Positions 10,367 through 19,905 are shown, numbered from the stretch's first letter. The stretch is DNA of 43,178 bases from Thiotrichales bacterium (GCA_016938655.1 JAFGUG010000042.1:1-43178); one strand, 5' to 3'. The notes: generated from the letters alone by a model not told the origin. Translations and numbers: made by a program.

Positions 10367-11212
10367 TTATTCGTTATTGCCATCGAGTTTCTGAGCTATA
10401 AAAGAGACCACTGGACGGCCGTCCGACAATGTTTCCATTCTATCAGTAATTATTTTAAAGTCCTTAAAAACTTGGCTTAGCTCATCACGCTTTAAAATAA
10501 AATTGGGATTTTTAGGCGAACCAAATTTTTCGACCCCCTCAGTAAATGTTTGAAAAACCAACCAACCTCCGGGCTTAATCCTCTGTTTAATGGGCTCAAA
10601 CAAATCTCGATTTAAAAAACGCATGACCATGACTAAGTCAAACGTTTGGTCCGTCAAACAGCCTGTGTTTTTTAAATCGCAACAACGAAACTTAACCGAA
10701 GCCCCTGAGCGCAATGCAAGTTGCTTAGCCCGTTTGATGACTCGATTTTCATTGTCAATGGCACTGACTTGCCACCCCTGTTTGGCTAAAAAAACCGCAT
10801 CTCGGCCACCGCCACACCCTAAATCAAGTGCGCTCGGACGAATGCTTTTTACATCTAAGGCCACCTGTTCGGTAAATTCTACCAATAGACTATTTGGCGA
10901 CCACAACGCTTTTGATTTTGCGCCAGAAACCAGCAGGCCTGGTAATTTATCACCCCAAACCTGCATCGTTTCTGGCGTTTCAATCACCAAAGAACCGCTC
11001 ACTTTATACGCTTTGCTATCTAAAAAAATAGACGCTTCTTCAATCGCTTGCGCACTACCAACTAAAAAAAACTCAGCAGGTGAAGCAGGCAATTCGTTTA
11101 GGTGTTCTGGCAAATCTGGCCAAGCCATCCAAGTGGCATCAACAAGGTGCGCGGCTTTAAAATCTTCAAAGCTTCGCAAATCCAAAATACCGTCCGCTTT
11201 AGAAAACAACAT
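10367..11212 (-). CDS. Degenerate rhodanese domain fused to class I SAM methyltransferase
   Basis: The 281-residue protein has two parts. Residues 1-95 resemble a rhodanese domain (ILDLRSFEDFKAAHLVDATWM), but the usual active-site cysteine loop is replaced by FFLVGSAQA with no cysteine, so sulfur transfer is unlikely. Residues 115-281 are a class I methyltransferase with the SAM-binding motif LDLGCGGGRDAVFLAKQGW (129-147) and acidic Asp153 in SAIDNENRV, similar to the TehB/methyltransferase-11 type. The start codon overlaps the truB stop (TAATG at 11214-11210), implying translational coupling within the translation-factor cluster. The substrate is unknown; rRNA, tRNA or a small thiol/tellurite-type molecule are all possible. 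One CAGGCCTG copy lies in the linker. Confidence 0.85.
   Translation of the reverse strand: MLFSKADGILDLRSFEDFKAAHLVDATWMAWPDLPEHLNELPASPAEFFLVGSAQAIEEASIFLDSKAYKVSGSLVIETPETMQVWGDKLPGLLVSGAKSKALWSPNSLLVEFTEQVALDVKSIRPSALDLGCGGGRDAVFLAKQGWQVSAIDNENRVIKRAKQLALRSGASVKFRCCDLKNTGCLTDQTFDLVMVMRFLNRDLFEPIKQRIKPGGWLVFQTFTEGVEKFGSPKNPNFILKRDELSQVFKDFKIITDRMETLSDGRPVVSFIAQKLDGNNE
10934..10941. repeat. CAGGCCTG palindrome copy 5
   Basis: Inside the rhodanese/methyltransferase fusion, between the two domains, read as Pro-Gly-Leu. Confidence 0.9.
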
Positions 11213-12162
11213 TACGCCTGCCCCTTTTCGGCTTGCGATAATACCGTGGCTGCTGTCACGCCATCTTCTAAGTTAAAGACCCGCTTGGGTTTTAAGATGT
11301 CTTTTTCAATTTGCCATTCACCCACGGCAAAAAACACGCCTTGATCATCATAGAACCGCACCAAATCGGTTTCTGGCTTCGGTAAATCGAGTTTTTGGCC
11401 AAACCGAATAAGTTGAGATTGTTCCGCGTTTAAATCAATGCGCTGCAAGTGCTGTAATGCAATATCAAGTGGTTTTAAGCAGGCTTGCTTAGTGTCCTCT
11501 ATTTGCTCAATAGTGAGCATATCATCGCCCTTTAAAGAGCCTGTTTGCGTTCGATGCAAAGCAGTTAAATGCCCGACCGTCCCCAAAGCTTCGGCAATGT
11601 CTTCACCCAAAGTACGCACGTAAGTCCCTTTGGTACACAACACATCAAATACTATTTGGTTGTCCGTAAAAGACACTAGGTTTAAAGCCAAGATAGTAAT
11701 TGGGCGCGCAGGTCGCTCTATCTCGATCCCCTTTCGAGCATAGTAATAGAGCGGTTTTCCTAGATGTTTTAAGGCAGAGTACATTGGCGGGACTTGCAAA
11801 ATGGAGCCCATGAACTTGGCAAGAGCGGATTCGATGCTCTCTTTTGAAAGCTCAGGCACCGCTAGGGTTTGAATGATCTCACCTTCGGTATCACCGGTAT
11901 CACTCTTCTCACCCAATTTTAAAGTAGCCGTATAACGTTTATCCGACTCAAGCAATAGCCCGGAAACCTTTGTCGCTTCGCCTAAGCAAATTGGCAGTAA
12001 ACCGGTTGCAAAAGGGTCTAAAGCGCCAGTATGGCCCCCTTTTTTGGCATTAAAAATGCGCATGACTTTTTGCAAGATGCCATTGGAGGAATCACCAACC
12101 GGTTTGTTTAATAAAACAATGCCGTGAATGTTATCTCTGGGTGGTCGTTTATATTGAGCCAT
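11212..12162 (-). CDS. truB: tRNA pseudouridine(55) synthase TruB
   Basis: TruB makes pseudouridine 55 in the T-loop of elongator tRNAs. The 316-residue protein has the catalytic aspartate in GGHTGALDPFATGLLP (Asp49) and the family segments VPPMYSALKHLGKPLYYYAR and CTKGTYVRTLGEDI. The C-terminal region (about 235-316) fits a PUA-like domain. It starts one base after the rbfA stop and its stop overlaps the start of the next gene, so the three are translated from one message. Gene order rbfA-truB is conserved in Gammaproteobacteria. Confidence 0.97.
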   Translation of the reverse strand: MAQYKRPPRDNIHGIVLLNKPVGDSSNGILQKVMRIFNAKKGGHTGALDPFATGLLPICLGEATKVSGLLLESDKRYTATLKLGEKSDTGDTEGEIIQTLAVPELSKESIESALAKFMGSILQVPPMYSALKHLGKPLYYYARKGIEIERPARPITILALNLVSFTDNQIVFDVLCTKGTYVRTLGEDIAEALGTVGHLTALHRTQTGSLKGDDMLTIEQIEDTKQACLKPLDIALQHLQRIDLNAEQSQLIRFGQKLDLPKPETDLVRFYDDQGVFFAVGEWQIEKDILKPKRVFNLEDGVTAATVLSQAEKGQA

Positions 12163-12163
12163 A

Positions 12164-12529
12164 TTACTTCTTGTTTAAAGCTTTGCTGATTAACGCTTCC
12201 ATATAAGCTGCGTGCTCAGGAATGGAGTCATAGTAAAAACGAACGTCTGGCACAATGCGTAAGCGTAAACGACTGCCTAGCTCAGTGCGTAAAAACCCTT
12301 TGGCTTTTTCTAAGGCTTTCAATACTTCTTCGACTTCTGGATCATCTTTAGAGTGACCAATCAAAGCAAAATGGATTTTGGCAATACCCAAATCTTTTGA
12401 AACTTTACACTCGGTAATATTAATTTTTTCAAAACGCGGGTCTTTAGCTTCTTTAATTAGCAAATCAGCCATCGTTCTTTTAATTTCTTGCGCCACTCGT
12501 GTTGGGCGACTAAAGTTTTGTTGATTCAT
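12164..12529 (-). CDS. rbfA: 30S ribosome-binding factor RbfA
   Basis: RbfA is a KH-fold factor needed for late 16S rRNA 5'-end processing and 30S maturation. The protein (121 residues from this start) has the typical RPTRVAQEIKRTMADLLIKE opening and DLGIAKIHFALIG core with an RLRIVPDVRFYYDS end. The longest frame begins three codons earlier at a TTG (12538). I place the start at ATG 12527-12529 because the resulting MNQQNFSRPTRVAQE matches the family N-terminus in length. It precedes truB by one base. A 135-base spacer containing a CAGGCCTG hairpin separates it from infB. Confidence 0.95.
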   Translation of the reverse strand: MNQQNFSRPTRVAQEIKRTMADLLIKEAKDPRFEKINITECKVSKDLGIAKIHFALIGHSKDDPEVEEVLKALEKAKGFLRTELGSRLRLRIVPDVRFYYDSIPEHAAYMEALISKALNKK

Positions 12530-12614
12530 AATTCTCAATCTTATAAGGCGGCTTTAGTTAAGCCCTCTTAGAAATGGAAAATGCCCCATAAGGAGCATTT
12601 AAATTCAAGCTGCT

Positions 12615-12639
12615 ACTCAGCCGACCAGGCCTGCTGAGT
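12615..12639. repeat. infB-rbfA intergenic hairpin with CAGGCCTG (copy 6)
   Basis: ACTCAGC (12615-12621) and GCTGAGT (12633-12639) form a 7-bp stem around a loop holding CAGGCCTG at 12626-12633. No T-tract follows on either strand, so it is probably not a simple terminator. A second imperfect AAATGC/GCATTT hairpin lies next to it at about 12580-12602. Confidence 0.7.
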
Positions 12640-12664
12640 TTGATCTTGGTCTATGTAAAGCCGA

Positions 12665-15130
12665 TTAGTCAAGCGTACGCTTAACTTCAATACGCTCAAA
12701 ACACTCGATCTGATCGCCTGCTTGAACATCATTGTAATCTTTTACACCGATACCACATTCGATACCCTTATTAACTTCACCCACGTCATCTTTAAAGCGA
12801 CGCAGTGATTCAAGCACACCTTCGTAAATAACCACGTTATCACGTAGAACTCGAATTGAGCCGTTACGTTTAACTTTACCTTCCGTTACCATACAACCAG
12901 CAATTAGACCAATTTTCGGAGCCTTAAAGACTTCTCGAACATCTGCCACACCCACGATATCTTCACGGAAGTCAGGTGCCATTTTACCTTCAATAGCACG
13001 TTTTACTTCGTCAACGATTTCATAGATAACGCTGTAGTATTTAAGACCAATGTTTTCACTGTCGATGATACGTTTTGCAGACGCATCCGCACGCACGTTG
13101 AAACCAAAGATAAGCGCATCTGAAGCCATGGCTAAGTTGGCATCGCTTTCAGAAATTCCACCCACACCAGAGGAGACAATAACCACTTTGATCTCGTCAG
13201 TAGAAAGTTTCGTTAATGCATCCGCAATTGCCTGAATTGAACCTTGTACATCCGCTTTTAACACGATGTTAACGTTCTGAATTTCACCTTCCGCCATTTT
13301 ATTGAACATGTTGTCCAACTTAGACTTCTGATGACGTGCAATTTTCAGCTCTTTAAACTTACCTTGACGGAAAGTAGCGGCCTCACGGGCTTTACGTTCG
13401 TTATCTACGGTAATCATTTCGTCACCGGCAACCGGTACACTTGAAAGTCCAAGAATCTGAATCGGCATTGAAGGACCGGCTTCGGTCACCGTTTCACCTG
13501 AATCATTGATTAAGGCACGAACACGTCCGTATTCCATACCACACAGTGCGATATCGCCTTTTTTCAAGGTACCCGACTGGATCAGAACAGTGGCTACTGG
13601 ACCGCGACCTTTATCAAGACGTGATTCAATGACCACCCCTTTAGCGTGGCCTTCAGTTGGTGCTTCAAGCTCTAACATTTCAGACTGCAATGAAATGGCG
13701 TCTAATAAATCATCAATCCCCATTCCTGTTTTAGCAGAAACAGGGACGAATTGAACATCGCCACCCCACGCTTCTGGAACCACTTCTTCAGCCACCAACT
13801 CTTGCATAACACGGTCCATATTGGCCGCTTCTTTATCCATTTTGTTAACGGCAACCACGATACCAACACCAGAAGCTTTGGCATGTTGAATGGCTTCTTT
13901 GGTTTGTGGCATCACACCATCATCCGCTGCAACCACAATAACAACCACGTCAGTAATGTCGGCACCACGTGCACGCATTGCCGTAAAGGCCGCGTGACCC
14001 GGAGTATCGATAAAGGTGACCCCACCTTTATCCGTATCAACATGGTAAGCACCGATGTGCTGAGTAATACCACCCGCTTCACCGTGTGCCACTTTTGCTT
14101 TACGAATGTAGTCAAGTAACGACGTTTTACCGTGGTCAACGTGTCCCATAATCGTGACAACTGGAGAACGCGTAACCGTTTCACCTGTGTACTCTTGGTT
14201 AACGACTTCGTCTTCGATGGTCACTTCATTGAAGGCAATGGCTTTATGACCCATCTCTTCAACAATTAACATGGCCGTCTCTTGGTCAAGGATTTGGTTA
14301 ATCGTTGCCATCGTGCCTAAGTTCATCATCATAAATTTGATGATTTCACCGGCTTTAACCGACATTTGGTCTGCTAATTCTGCCAGATTAATACTTTCTG
14401 GAATCTTAACTTCTTTAATCACCGGCTCAGTTGGTTTTTGGAAACCGTGCTCATTAGGAGAAGAAAGTGTGGCCACATTCTTTTTAGCAGGCTGATTAAC
14501 ACGACGTTTTTTCATGCGTTTTAGGTTTTCAGCGCCTAATGACCCTTTCTTTTTAGCCGGTGGTTTTTTGTCAATTTCTTTCACTTCACGCGGTTCGTTA
14601 CGGTGTTTTTTCGCTTTTTTGTCAGCCGTTTTTTCTGGAACAGGTGCAATTATTTCAACCGGAAGCTCTTCAATAATAGCTTCGTCAAACACGGAGGCTT
14701 CAAGCACTTCTTCAACCGGTGTTTCAATAGTCACTTCTGCGACAGGCTTAACAACCTGTGTTTCAACTGGGGTTGTTTCAACGACAACCTCTTCCACAAC
14801 AGGTACTTCAACGGCTTCTTCTTGACCGACTTCTTTTTTGACGTAGGTACGCTTTTTACGAACTTCAACGTTTACGGTGCGCTTACCAGCACCCGAACCA
14901 GAAGACAAATTAAGAGTCTGTTTACGACGCAACGTGACTTTTTTTGGCGTCTCTTCACTGGTCTCACCGTGCAAACTTTTTAAATAGGCTAGCAAAGTGC
15001 GTTTCTCTTCTTCACTGATATTATCAGTGGCTTTTTTACCTTTCACACCTGATTCTTTAAGTTGTGAAAGTAATTTATCTACAGAAAGGTTGAGTGTCTC
15101 TGAAAACTGTTTAATTGATACTTCTGCCAT
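12665..15130 (-). CDS. infB: Translation initiation factor IF-2
   Basis: IF-2 is the GTPase that places initiator tRNA and joins the subunits. From the chosen ATG the protein has 821 residues: an N-terminal IF2_N segment ([20 protein letters not shown]), a long charged Val/Glu/Lys-rich linker, a second IF2_N region, the G domain with [23 protein letters not shown] and SAK motifs, then domains II to IV. The longest frame starts 13 codons earlier and would overlap nusA. I prefer ATG at 15128-15130 because it has GGGAGA just upstream and gives the family N-terminus. It lies 13 bases after nusA. Confidence 0.97.
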   Translation of the reverse strand: MAEVSIKQFSETLNLSVDKLLSQLKESGVKGKKATDNISEEEKRTLLAYLKSLHGETSEETPKKVTLRRKQTLNLSSGSGAGKRTVNVEVRKKRTYVKKEVGQEEAVEVPVVEEVVVETTPVETQVVKPVAEVTIETPVEEVLEASVFDEAIIEELPVEIIAPVPEKTADKKAKKHRNEPREVKEIDKKPPAKKKGSLGAENLKRMKKRRVNQPAKKNVATLSSPNEHGFQKPTEPVIKEVKIPESINLAELADQMSVKAGEIIKFMMMNLGTMATINQILDQETAMLIVEEMGHKAIAFNEVTIEDEVVNQEYTGETVTRSPVVTIMGHVDHGKTSLLDYIRKAKVAHGEAGGITQHIGAYHVDTDKGGVTFIDTPGHAAFTAMRARGADITDVVVIVVAADDGVMPQTKEAIQHAKASGVGIVVAVNKMDKEAANMDRVMQELVAEEVVPEAWGGDVQFVPVSAKTGMGIDDLLDAISLQSEMLELEAPTEGHAKGVVIESRLDKGRGPVATVLIQSGTLKKGDIALCGMEYGRVRALINDSGETVTEAGPSMPIQILGLSSVPVAGDEMITVDNERKAREAATFRQGKFKELKIARHQKSKLDNMFNKMAEGEIQNVNIVLKADVQGSIQAIADALTKLSTDEIKVVIVSSGVGGISESDANLAMASDALIFGFNVRADASAKRIIDSENIGLKYYSVIYEIVDEVKRAIEGKMAPDFREDIVGVADVREVFKAPKIGLIAGCMVTEGKVKRNGSIRVLRDNVVIYEGVLESLRRFKDDVGEVNKGIECGIGVKDYNDVQAGDQIECFERIEVKRTLD

Positions 15131-15143
15131 TGCGACTCTCCCT

Positions 15144-16637
15144 TTATCCTTCTGCAAACCATGGTGCACGTGCTTTGATAATCAAATCACCCGCGACAGT
15201 TTCGTCAAGATCAACATGTTCTAATAATTCGTCTGTACCCAATTCAGCTAAATCTTCTTGGGTAATAACACCGTTGCTCGCTAACTGTTTAGCCATCTCA
15301 GGGGTCATCCCTTCAAGTGCTAAAAGATCTTCAGCAGGCTCCGCTAAGGCAGACTTCTCTTCATCAGCAATGGCTTTAGTTAACAATGCATCTTTTGCAC
15401 GTTGTTTCAATTCTGAAACAATATCTTCATCAAACCCATCAATGCTCAACATCTCTGCTGTTGGCACATAGGCAACTTCTTCTAAGGTTGCAAACCCTTC
15501 AGCGGCAAGAACTTCAGCAAAGTCTTCATCGATGTCTAGTGCGTTTACAAATTCCGTAATGGTATCTTTTGATTCAGTTTCATGTTTGATTGCCATGTCC
15601 GCTTCGGTCATAACATTCAACTCCCACTTGGTTAGCTGAGACGCTAAACGAATGTTTTGTCCGTTTTTACCAATTGCCTGTGACAATTGATCTTCTACTA
15701 CTGCTAAATCCATCGTGTGACGATCTTCGTCGACCATGATTGAGCTAATCTCTGCTGGAGCCATTGCGTTGATGACATACTGGGCATCATTTGGATCCCA
15801 CAATACGATATCAATACGCTCACCATTCAATTCGTTGGTCACCGCTTGAACACGACCACCACGCATCCCTACACATGCCCCAATTGGGTCAAGACGAGGA
15901 TCGTTAGCACGCACTGCAACCTTAGCGCGGAAGCCAACATCACGTGCAGCGGCCATGATGTCAATCAAATCATCACTGATTTCAGGCACTTCAATTTTAA
16001 ACAGTTCAATCAACATCTCATTACATGAACGGGACATAAACAGTTGTGGACCACGCGGACGGAACGTCACTTCTTGCAAATAGGCACGAACACGATCACC
16101 AATTCTAAACATTTCACGGTTAATCAATTCAATGCGTGGAATCACGGCATCAACATTGTCACCCATATCTAAAATCACATCACCACGATCAATACGCTTA
16201 ACCTGGCCTGTTAGGATTTCTCCAACGCGTTTTTCGTAGACTTCTACAACTTTCTTACGTTCCGCTTCACGCACTTTTTGAATAATGACTTGCTTAGCGG
16301 TTTGCGCACCGATACGACCAAAGTCAATTGATTCAATCGGCTCTTCAATAAAGCCACCCACTTCAATATTTGGATCTTCATCCACGGCATCCATTTCACG
16401 GATATACCAACCAACGTTGTCTTCAATTGCGACTGAATCTTCAATCACTTCCCAACGTCGGAATGTATTGTAATCGCCTGTATGTCGGTCAATTTCAACA
16501 CGTACGTCAATTTCATCATCATAATTTCTACGTGTTGCAGTGGCTAGTGCGCTCTCAATTGCATCAAAGATAATTTCTTCATCAACGCCTTTTTCATTTG
16601 CCATAAGTTCAACAACGGCTAAAACTTCTTTGCTCAT
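15144..16637 (-). CDS. nusA: Transcription termination/antitermination factor NusA
   Basis: NusA binds RNA polymerase and promotes pausing, intrinsic termination and, with other Nus factors, antitermination. The 497-residue protein has the N-terminal polymerase-binding domain (1 to about 125), S1 domain ([16 protein letters not shown] onward), two KH domains ([20 protein letters not shown] and [20 protein letters not shown]), and two C-terminal acidic repeats (about 360-425 and 435-497). The presence of both repeats is typical of Gammaproteobacteria. It lies between rimP and infB as usual. The operon leader has an intrinsic terminator that NusA itself could control. Confidence 0.98.
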   Translation of the reverse strand: MSKEVLAVVELMANEKGVDEEIIFDAIESALATATRRNYDDEIDVRVEIDRHTGDYNTFRRWEVIEDSVAIEDNVGWYIREMDAVDEDPNIEVGGFIEEPIESIDFGRIGAQTAKQVIIQKVREAERKKVVEVYEKRVGEILTGQVKRIDRGDVILDMGDNVDAVIPRIELINREMFRIGDRVRAYLQEVTFRPRGPQLFMSRSCNEMLIELFKIEVPEISDDLIDIMAAARDVGFRAKVAVRANDPRLDPIGACVGMRGGRVQAVTNELNGERIDIVLWDPNDAQYVINAMAPAEISSIMVDEDRHTMDLAVVEDQLSQAIGKNGQNIRLASQLTKWELNVMTEADMAIKHETESKDTITEFVNALDIDEDFAEVLAAEGFATLEEVAYVPTAEMLSIDGFDEDIVSELKQRAKDALLTKAIADEEKSALAEPAEDLLALEGMTPEMAKQLASNGVITQEDLAELGTDELLEHVDLDETVAGDLIIKARAPWFAEG

Positions 16638-16708
16638 TTCTCACTCGCTCTTAATAATGTTTTCTAACTACATAAATAGGTTAGATTTATAGAATAATTT
16701 TAAAGTAT

Positions 16709-17161
16709 TTAAATTTCGATTGCTAAATTCGCTTTGTCAATCAGCCCGAAGGGAATCTCAAACAATTCGCCATCTACCTCGACTTCAATCGAATCCTCAG
16801 ACACTTTTGTCATTAGGCCATTGATCTTCTTGCGTCCTAAGATTGCAACGGCTGAACGTACACGAACCGATTTGCCTTCGTAACGTTTAAAGTGTTCTGG
16901 TTTAATGAGTACGCGATCAAGTCCAGGAGAGGACACTTCTAGCATGTATTGATCTGAAATGGGGTCTTCCACATCCATAATCGCACTTAATTGACGGCTG
17001 ATGGCTGCGCAATCATCGACGTTGATGCCGCCAAGCTTGTCTGCAAACACACGTAAGGTAGTGTGGCGGCCCGCGGGTATATATTCAATTGCCCATAATT
17101 CAAAGCCCATAGACTCAATGGTTGGTTTGAATAGGTCTTCTAGTTTTTGCTCTATTGTCAC
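16709..17161 (-). CDS. rimP: Ribosome maturation factor RimP
   Basis: RimP acts early in 30S subunit assembly around protein S12. The 150-residue protein has the N-terminal RimP_N domain (LEDLFKPTIESMGFELWAIEY) and the C-terminal SH3-like domain ending FEIPFGLIDKANL, with the family segment SPGLDRVL. The start is a GTG (17159-17161), which has a GGAAG nine bases upstream and a TGA immediately overlapping, so no upstream start in this frame is possible. It opens the nusA-infB operon. The promoter at 17305-17333 and an attenuator-like terminator lie in its leader. Confidence 0.95.
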   Translation of the reverse strand: MTIEQKLEDLFKPTIESMGFELWAIEYIPAGRHTTLRVFADKLGGINVDDCAAISRQLSAIMDVEDPISDQYMLEVSSPGLDRVLIKPEHFKRYEGKSVRVRSAVAILGRKKINGLMTKVSEDSIEVEVDGELFEIPFGLIDKANLAIEI

Positions 17162-17206
17162 TCAGTATGGCTTCCGTTTGTAGGTGCACTTCTTAAGTTT
17201 AAATAC

Positions 17207-17236
17207 AAAAAAACCCCGAAAAGACGGGGTTTTTTA
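17207..17236 (-). terminator. Strong intrinsic terminator in the rimP-nusA leader
   Basis: CCCCG (17214-17218) and CGGGG (17225-17229), loop AAAAGA, flanked by seven A's and six T's so that it works in both directions. It lies downstream of the likely rimP promoter and 46 bases before the rimP start. It must therefore be read through for rimP-nusA-infB expression, and it also ends the upstream exonuclease transcript. Confidence 0.85.
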
Positions 17237-17240
17237 AAAT

Positions 17241-17279
17241 TTAAGCAGGCACAAAAATGGAACTTTTTGCGCCTCTTAA
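17241..17279 (-). promoter_or_regulatory. Leader hairpin upstream of the rimP attenuator-like terminator
   Basis: GGCACAAAAA (17248-17257) and TTTTTGCGCC (17264-17273) form a 10-bp stem with one G-U pair, extended by TTAA/TTAA flanks. It is the first structure in the transcript from the 17305-17333 promoter, just before the terminator. Confidence 0.55.
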
Positions 17280-17304
17280 GAAACTTTTTAAAAAATCTGT
17301 GCAT

Positions 17305-17333
17305 ACCATACTGCCTCGTTCTAATTTTGTCAA
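17305..17333 (-). promoter_or_regulatory. Putative sigma-70 promoter of the rimP-nusA-infB operon
   Basis: On the minus strand a perfect -35 TTGACA (17328-17333), a 17-base spacer and -10 TATGGT (17305-17310). Predicted transcription starts near 17298, giving a leader of about 135 bases before rimP. This is the best promoter match in the window. Confidence 0.75.
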
Positions 17334-17369
17334 GCCTGAAGGCAAAACCAGGACATATTTAGTCGAAAC

Positions 17370-18023
17370 TTAATTGGCTCTATCGCTTTGTAATTTCAAG
17401 AAAATAAGCGACGTCATCAATGCATCATTAAAGGCATCATGTTGTCCTAAATTTGGAATGTTCAATTTTTGCAGAATCGTGTCAAAGGAGACATCGATAT
17501 TCGGTTCAATACACGACCTTTTGTACTTTTGCATGGCGTGCTCATAATACATTCCTGAAACTTCAATTTGTGGGTTAGGTAGTCCGATTCCGAAATGCGG
17601 TTTAATGACTCTGTTGACCATAGCAATATCAAATTCTAAATAGTAACCAACCAGCGTCGCACCTCGTATAAACTCTAAAAACACTTTCATCGCTTCAAAC
17701 TCATCTGAATAAAGCGCCTCACTGTTTTCGACGTCCATATTGCGAATCTGATGAATCGCAATGCTCTCAGCAGAAATATCGTCTGCTTGTTTTATGACCA
17801 AATTTAAACTTTGGCTGGTCTGAACGTCATTCTTAAAAATGCGGATGGCACTCAAAGTGATAATTCGGTCTTTTTTTCTATCAAGGCCGGTCGTTTCACA
17901 ATCAAAACTGACAAACACACCCGGCTCAACATCAAACAAATACTGGTAGTAAGGGTCTTTTAATTGGCGTTTTAGCTTGGTTAACTGAGAGCCTTTTATC
18001 CAGGCTTTAATATCGGCAAGCAT
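17370..18023 (-). CDS. DnaQ-like 3'-5' exonuclease
   Basis: The 217-residue protein is a DEDDh-type exonuclease related to the epsilon subunit of DNA polymerase III. All acidic motifs are present: FVSFDCETTGLD (Asp41, Glu43), VGYYLEFDIAMV (Asp132), and GQHDAFNDALMT (His195, Asp200). A basic N-terminal extension of about 35 residues precedes the fold. Its start overlaps the stop of the upstream CNMP-CBS-DUF294 gene (TAATG), so the two are translationally coupled. From memory, this gene pair commonly sits beside actP and acs in Gammaproteobacteria. The true substrate is unknown; it is not the replicative epsilon subunit by context. Confidence 0.88.
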   Translation of the reverse strand: MLADIKAWIKGSQLTKLKRQLKDPYYQYLFDVEPGVFVSFDCETTGLDRKKDRIITLSAIRIFKNDVQTSQSLNLVIKQADDISAESIAIHQIRNMDVENSEALYSDEFEAMKVFLEFIRGATLVGYYLEFDIAMVNRVIKPHFGIGLPNPQIEVSGMYYEHAMQKYKRSCIEPNIDVSFDTILQKLNIPNLGQHDAFNDALMTSLIFLKLQSDRAN

Positions 18024-19873
18024 TACAGTAACCCATCCAGTGCAAAGTGGTGACTAATGCGTTTTTTAAAATTATCCACCACACCAAAACTTTGCTTTAG
18101 TAAGCCCTGTTGCATATGGCTGAGCTCCGACAAACGAATTTTATTATCGGGTATTGCAACCCCTTCCGCTAACTGGTGAAGCATCGACTCTAATCGCAAG
18201 GTATTCAAAAAGTTGAGGGTCTCTCCCAACTCAATACCAAACTCTTGATCAAAAACACCCGCATCCATTAACGCTTTGATTCGCCAATGCGTATTGGTTT
18301 TTGCAATACCCGCTTCTAACGCGTAACAACGTACACCATGAACAATACTAAATATACCGCCTTTTTTAATATCAATCACTTCATGCCCCTCTTCAGAGTC
18401 CACAACCAAACCACCCAGAAAACCAATGGGCGTTTTAAACCGTAATACGGGCACAGCAAAGTGGCGTAAGAAGTTTGAATAGGCCTCTTTCTCTTGCTCT
18501 AAGGTTTGTTTAAGCTTGCTTAGCCATGCGCTTTGCCCAAACACGGTTTCAGCGTCAAACAGAATGGCTGCGTACATAAAGTTTTCTTCAGAAGGATTTT
18601 TAAACCAATCGCTTACCTTTTGCATAAAATCGTTCTCGCTCATGCGCCAATTCGCATTAGACAGCATGATGTTTCCGGGACAAGGCGGAAAACCCAGTTC
18701 TTGCAATGTGGCGATAAAGGTATTTGAAAATCCTTCCAGCTCTGTAAGCTCGTTGTGCGTTAGTTCATTGGCATAGATAAGTGCATTATCTTGATCGGTA
18801 CGAATCACCTGCTCAGAACGCCCCTCACTCCCCATCACAAACAGACAAACTTTATCCGTTAAATGACTAGGTAATAAAAACTCAACCAGCTTATAAAGCA
18901 TTTTACGATGCAGTTCATTGACCAGTTTGGCAATGTAGTGGGTTTTAATGCCTTTGCGATTAAGGTTACCAATCAACCCATCGATCTGTTCACCCAACAC
19001 CACCAAATCGGCAACACTTTGCGCTTGCTCCACTTTTAACAAAACCAAACCGGACTGATTCGCAAACAAGCTCATTAAATCTTTTTGATGTAAAAATCCT
19101 CTATAACCTTGGTCGCTTCTAACCACTAAACGGTCAATCTGAAAACGGGTCATTTTCAACAACGCATTAAACAGATAATCAAACTCGTGAACGGTTTGAA
19201 CAGGCTTGTTTGCCAACGCACCCAGCTTTATTGATGGCAGGCCTGCTTGGTTTTTGGCTAACAGTTTTAAAATATCGGTTGACGTAACAATGCCAATTTC
19301 AGCATTTTTAAACTCAACAATACAGGCGTCTGTTCGATGTTCGACCATTAACTGAGCGGCATGATTCAATGTCGCACTTTCATCGAGTGAAACTAAAGAC
19401 TGCAGAGGTGCAGTGATAACGGTATCCATCATCACCTCCGTTGAGGTCGCTGACTGAACCGATTCATGAATACGGTTTAATTTTTCAACAATAGAGGAGT
19501 TGAAGTAGTGGGAAAATTCTTGGTTTTGCTCAAACGCCTTTAAAAACAGTTTGGCAGGTAACTTGTAAGCAATGGCCTCTTCTTGCACTTCATAATGAAC
19601 AAGACGCTGGCTCTCTCCCAAAATATCGGCGTCTCCAAAAAAACCTCGCACACTGTAACGAGACGTGACTTCACCATCTTGGATTTCAGCGACCTTGCCT
19701 TTGATTAAAAGATAGAGAAAACTTTTACCCGTTGGCTCATTAAATTTAATTAACGTTTTATAAGGAAGGTAAACAACATCCATCTTATCCGCCAGTTGAT
19801 TTAACAGAGCCTCATCAAGGTGATCAAAAGGAGGGATTTTCGCAAGAAAGTCGCGCTGTTGGGTAATTGCCAT
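18023..19873 (-). CDS. CNMP-CBS-DUF294 signalling nucleotidyltransferase-like protein
   Basis: The 616-residue protein has four parts in order. A cyclic-nucleotide-binding domain spans about 10-125. A CBS pair spans about 145-270, with segments DACIVEFKNAEIGIVTSTDIL and GFLHQKDLMSLF. A DUF294 nucleotidyltransferase-like domain carries VMGSEGRSEQVIRTDQDNAL around residues 340-360. A DUF294 C-terminal helical domain ends the protein. The GS-E-x-R-x-EQ...DQDN motif resembles GlnD-type nucleotidyltransferases, suggesting that it modifies a protein or nucleotide in response to a bound nucleotide. It lies upstream of the exonuclease in an operon adjoining actP/acs, so a role in controlling acetate metabolism is likely but inferred. 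One CAGGCCTG copy is in the second CBS region. Confidence 0.9.
   Translation of the reverse strand: MAITQQRDFLAKIPPFDHLDEALLNQLADKMDVVYLPYKTLIKFNEPTGKSFLYLLIKGKVAEIQDGEVTSRYSVRGFFGDADILGESQRLVHYEVQEEAIAYKLPAKLFLKAFEQNQEFSHYFNSSIVEKLNRIHESVQSATSTEVMMDTVITAPLQSLVSLDESATLNHAAQLMVEHRTDACIVEFKNAEIGIVTSTDILKLLAKNQAGLPSIKLGALANKPVQTVHEFDYLFNALLKMTRFQIDRLVVRSDQGYRGFLHQKDLMSLFANQSGLVLLKVEQAQSVADLVVLGEQIDGLIGNLNRKGIKTHYIAKLVNELHRKMLYKLVEFLLPSHLTDKVCLFVMGSEGRSEQVIRTDQDNALIYANELTHNELTELEGFSNTFIATLQELGFPPCPGNIMLSNANWRMSENDFMQKVSDWFKNPSEENFMYAAILFDAETVFGQSAWLSKLKQTLEQEKEAYSNFLRHFAVPVLRFKTPIGFLGGLVVDSEEGHEVIDIKKGGIFSIVHGVRCYALEAGIAKTNTHWRIKALMDAGVFDQEFGIELGETLNFLNTLRLESMLHQLAEGVAIPDNKIRLSELSHMQQGLLKQSFGVVDNFKKRISHHFALDGLL
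19238..19245. repeat. CAGGCCTG palindrome copy 7
   Basis: Inside the CNMP-CBS-DUF294 gene, read as Ala-Gly-Leu between the two CBS motifs; part of a 10-bp GCAGGCCTGC. Confidence 0.9.
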
Positions 19874-19905
19874 CGTGTTTAAGACCGTTCAATTCAAGTA
19901 TCACA

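Noticed and set aside
10590..11276. Plus-strand 228-codon frame
   Set aside because: It is antisense to the methyltransferase fusion and truB, with low-complexity translation and no conserved motif.
12536..12538. TTG as rbfA start
   Set aside because: The ATG three codons downstream gives the family N-terminus; nothing favours the TTG.
14603..14983. Phe/Asn-rich plus-strand frame inside infB
   Set aside because: Its composition is the antisense image of the Lys/Val/Glu-rich IF-2 linker, not a real protein.
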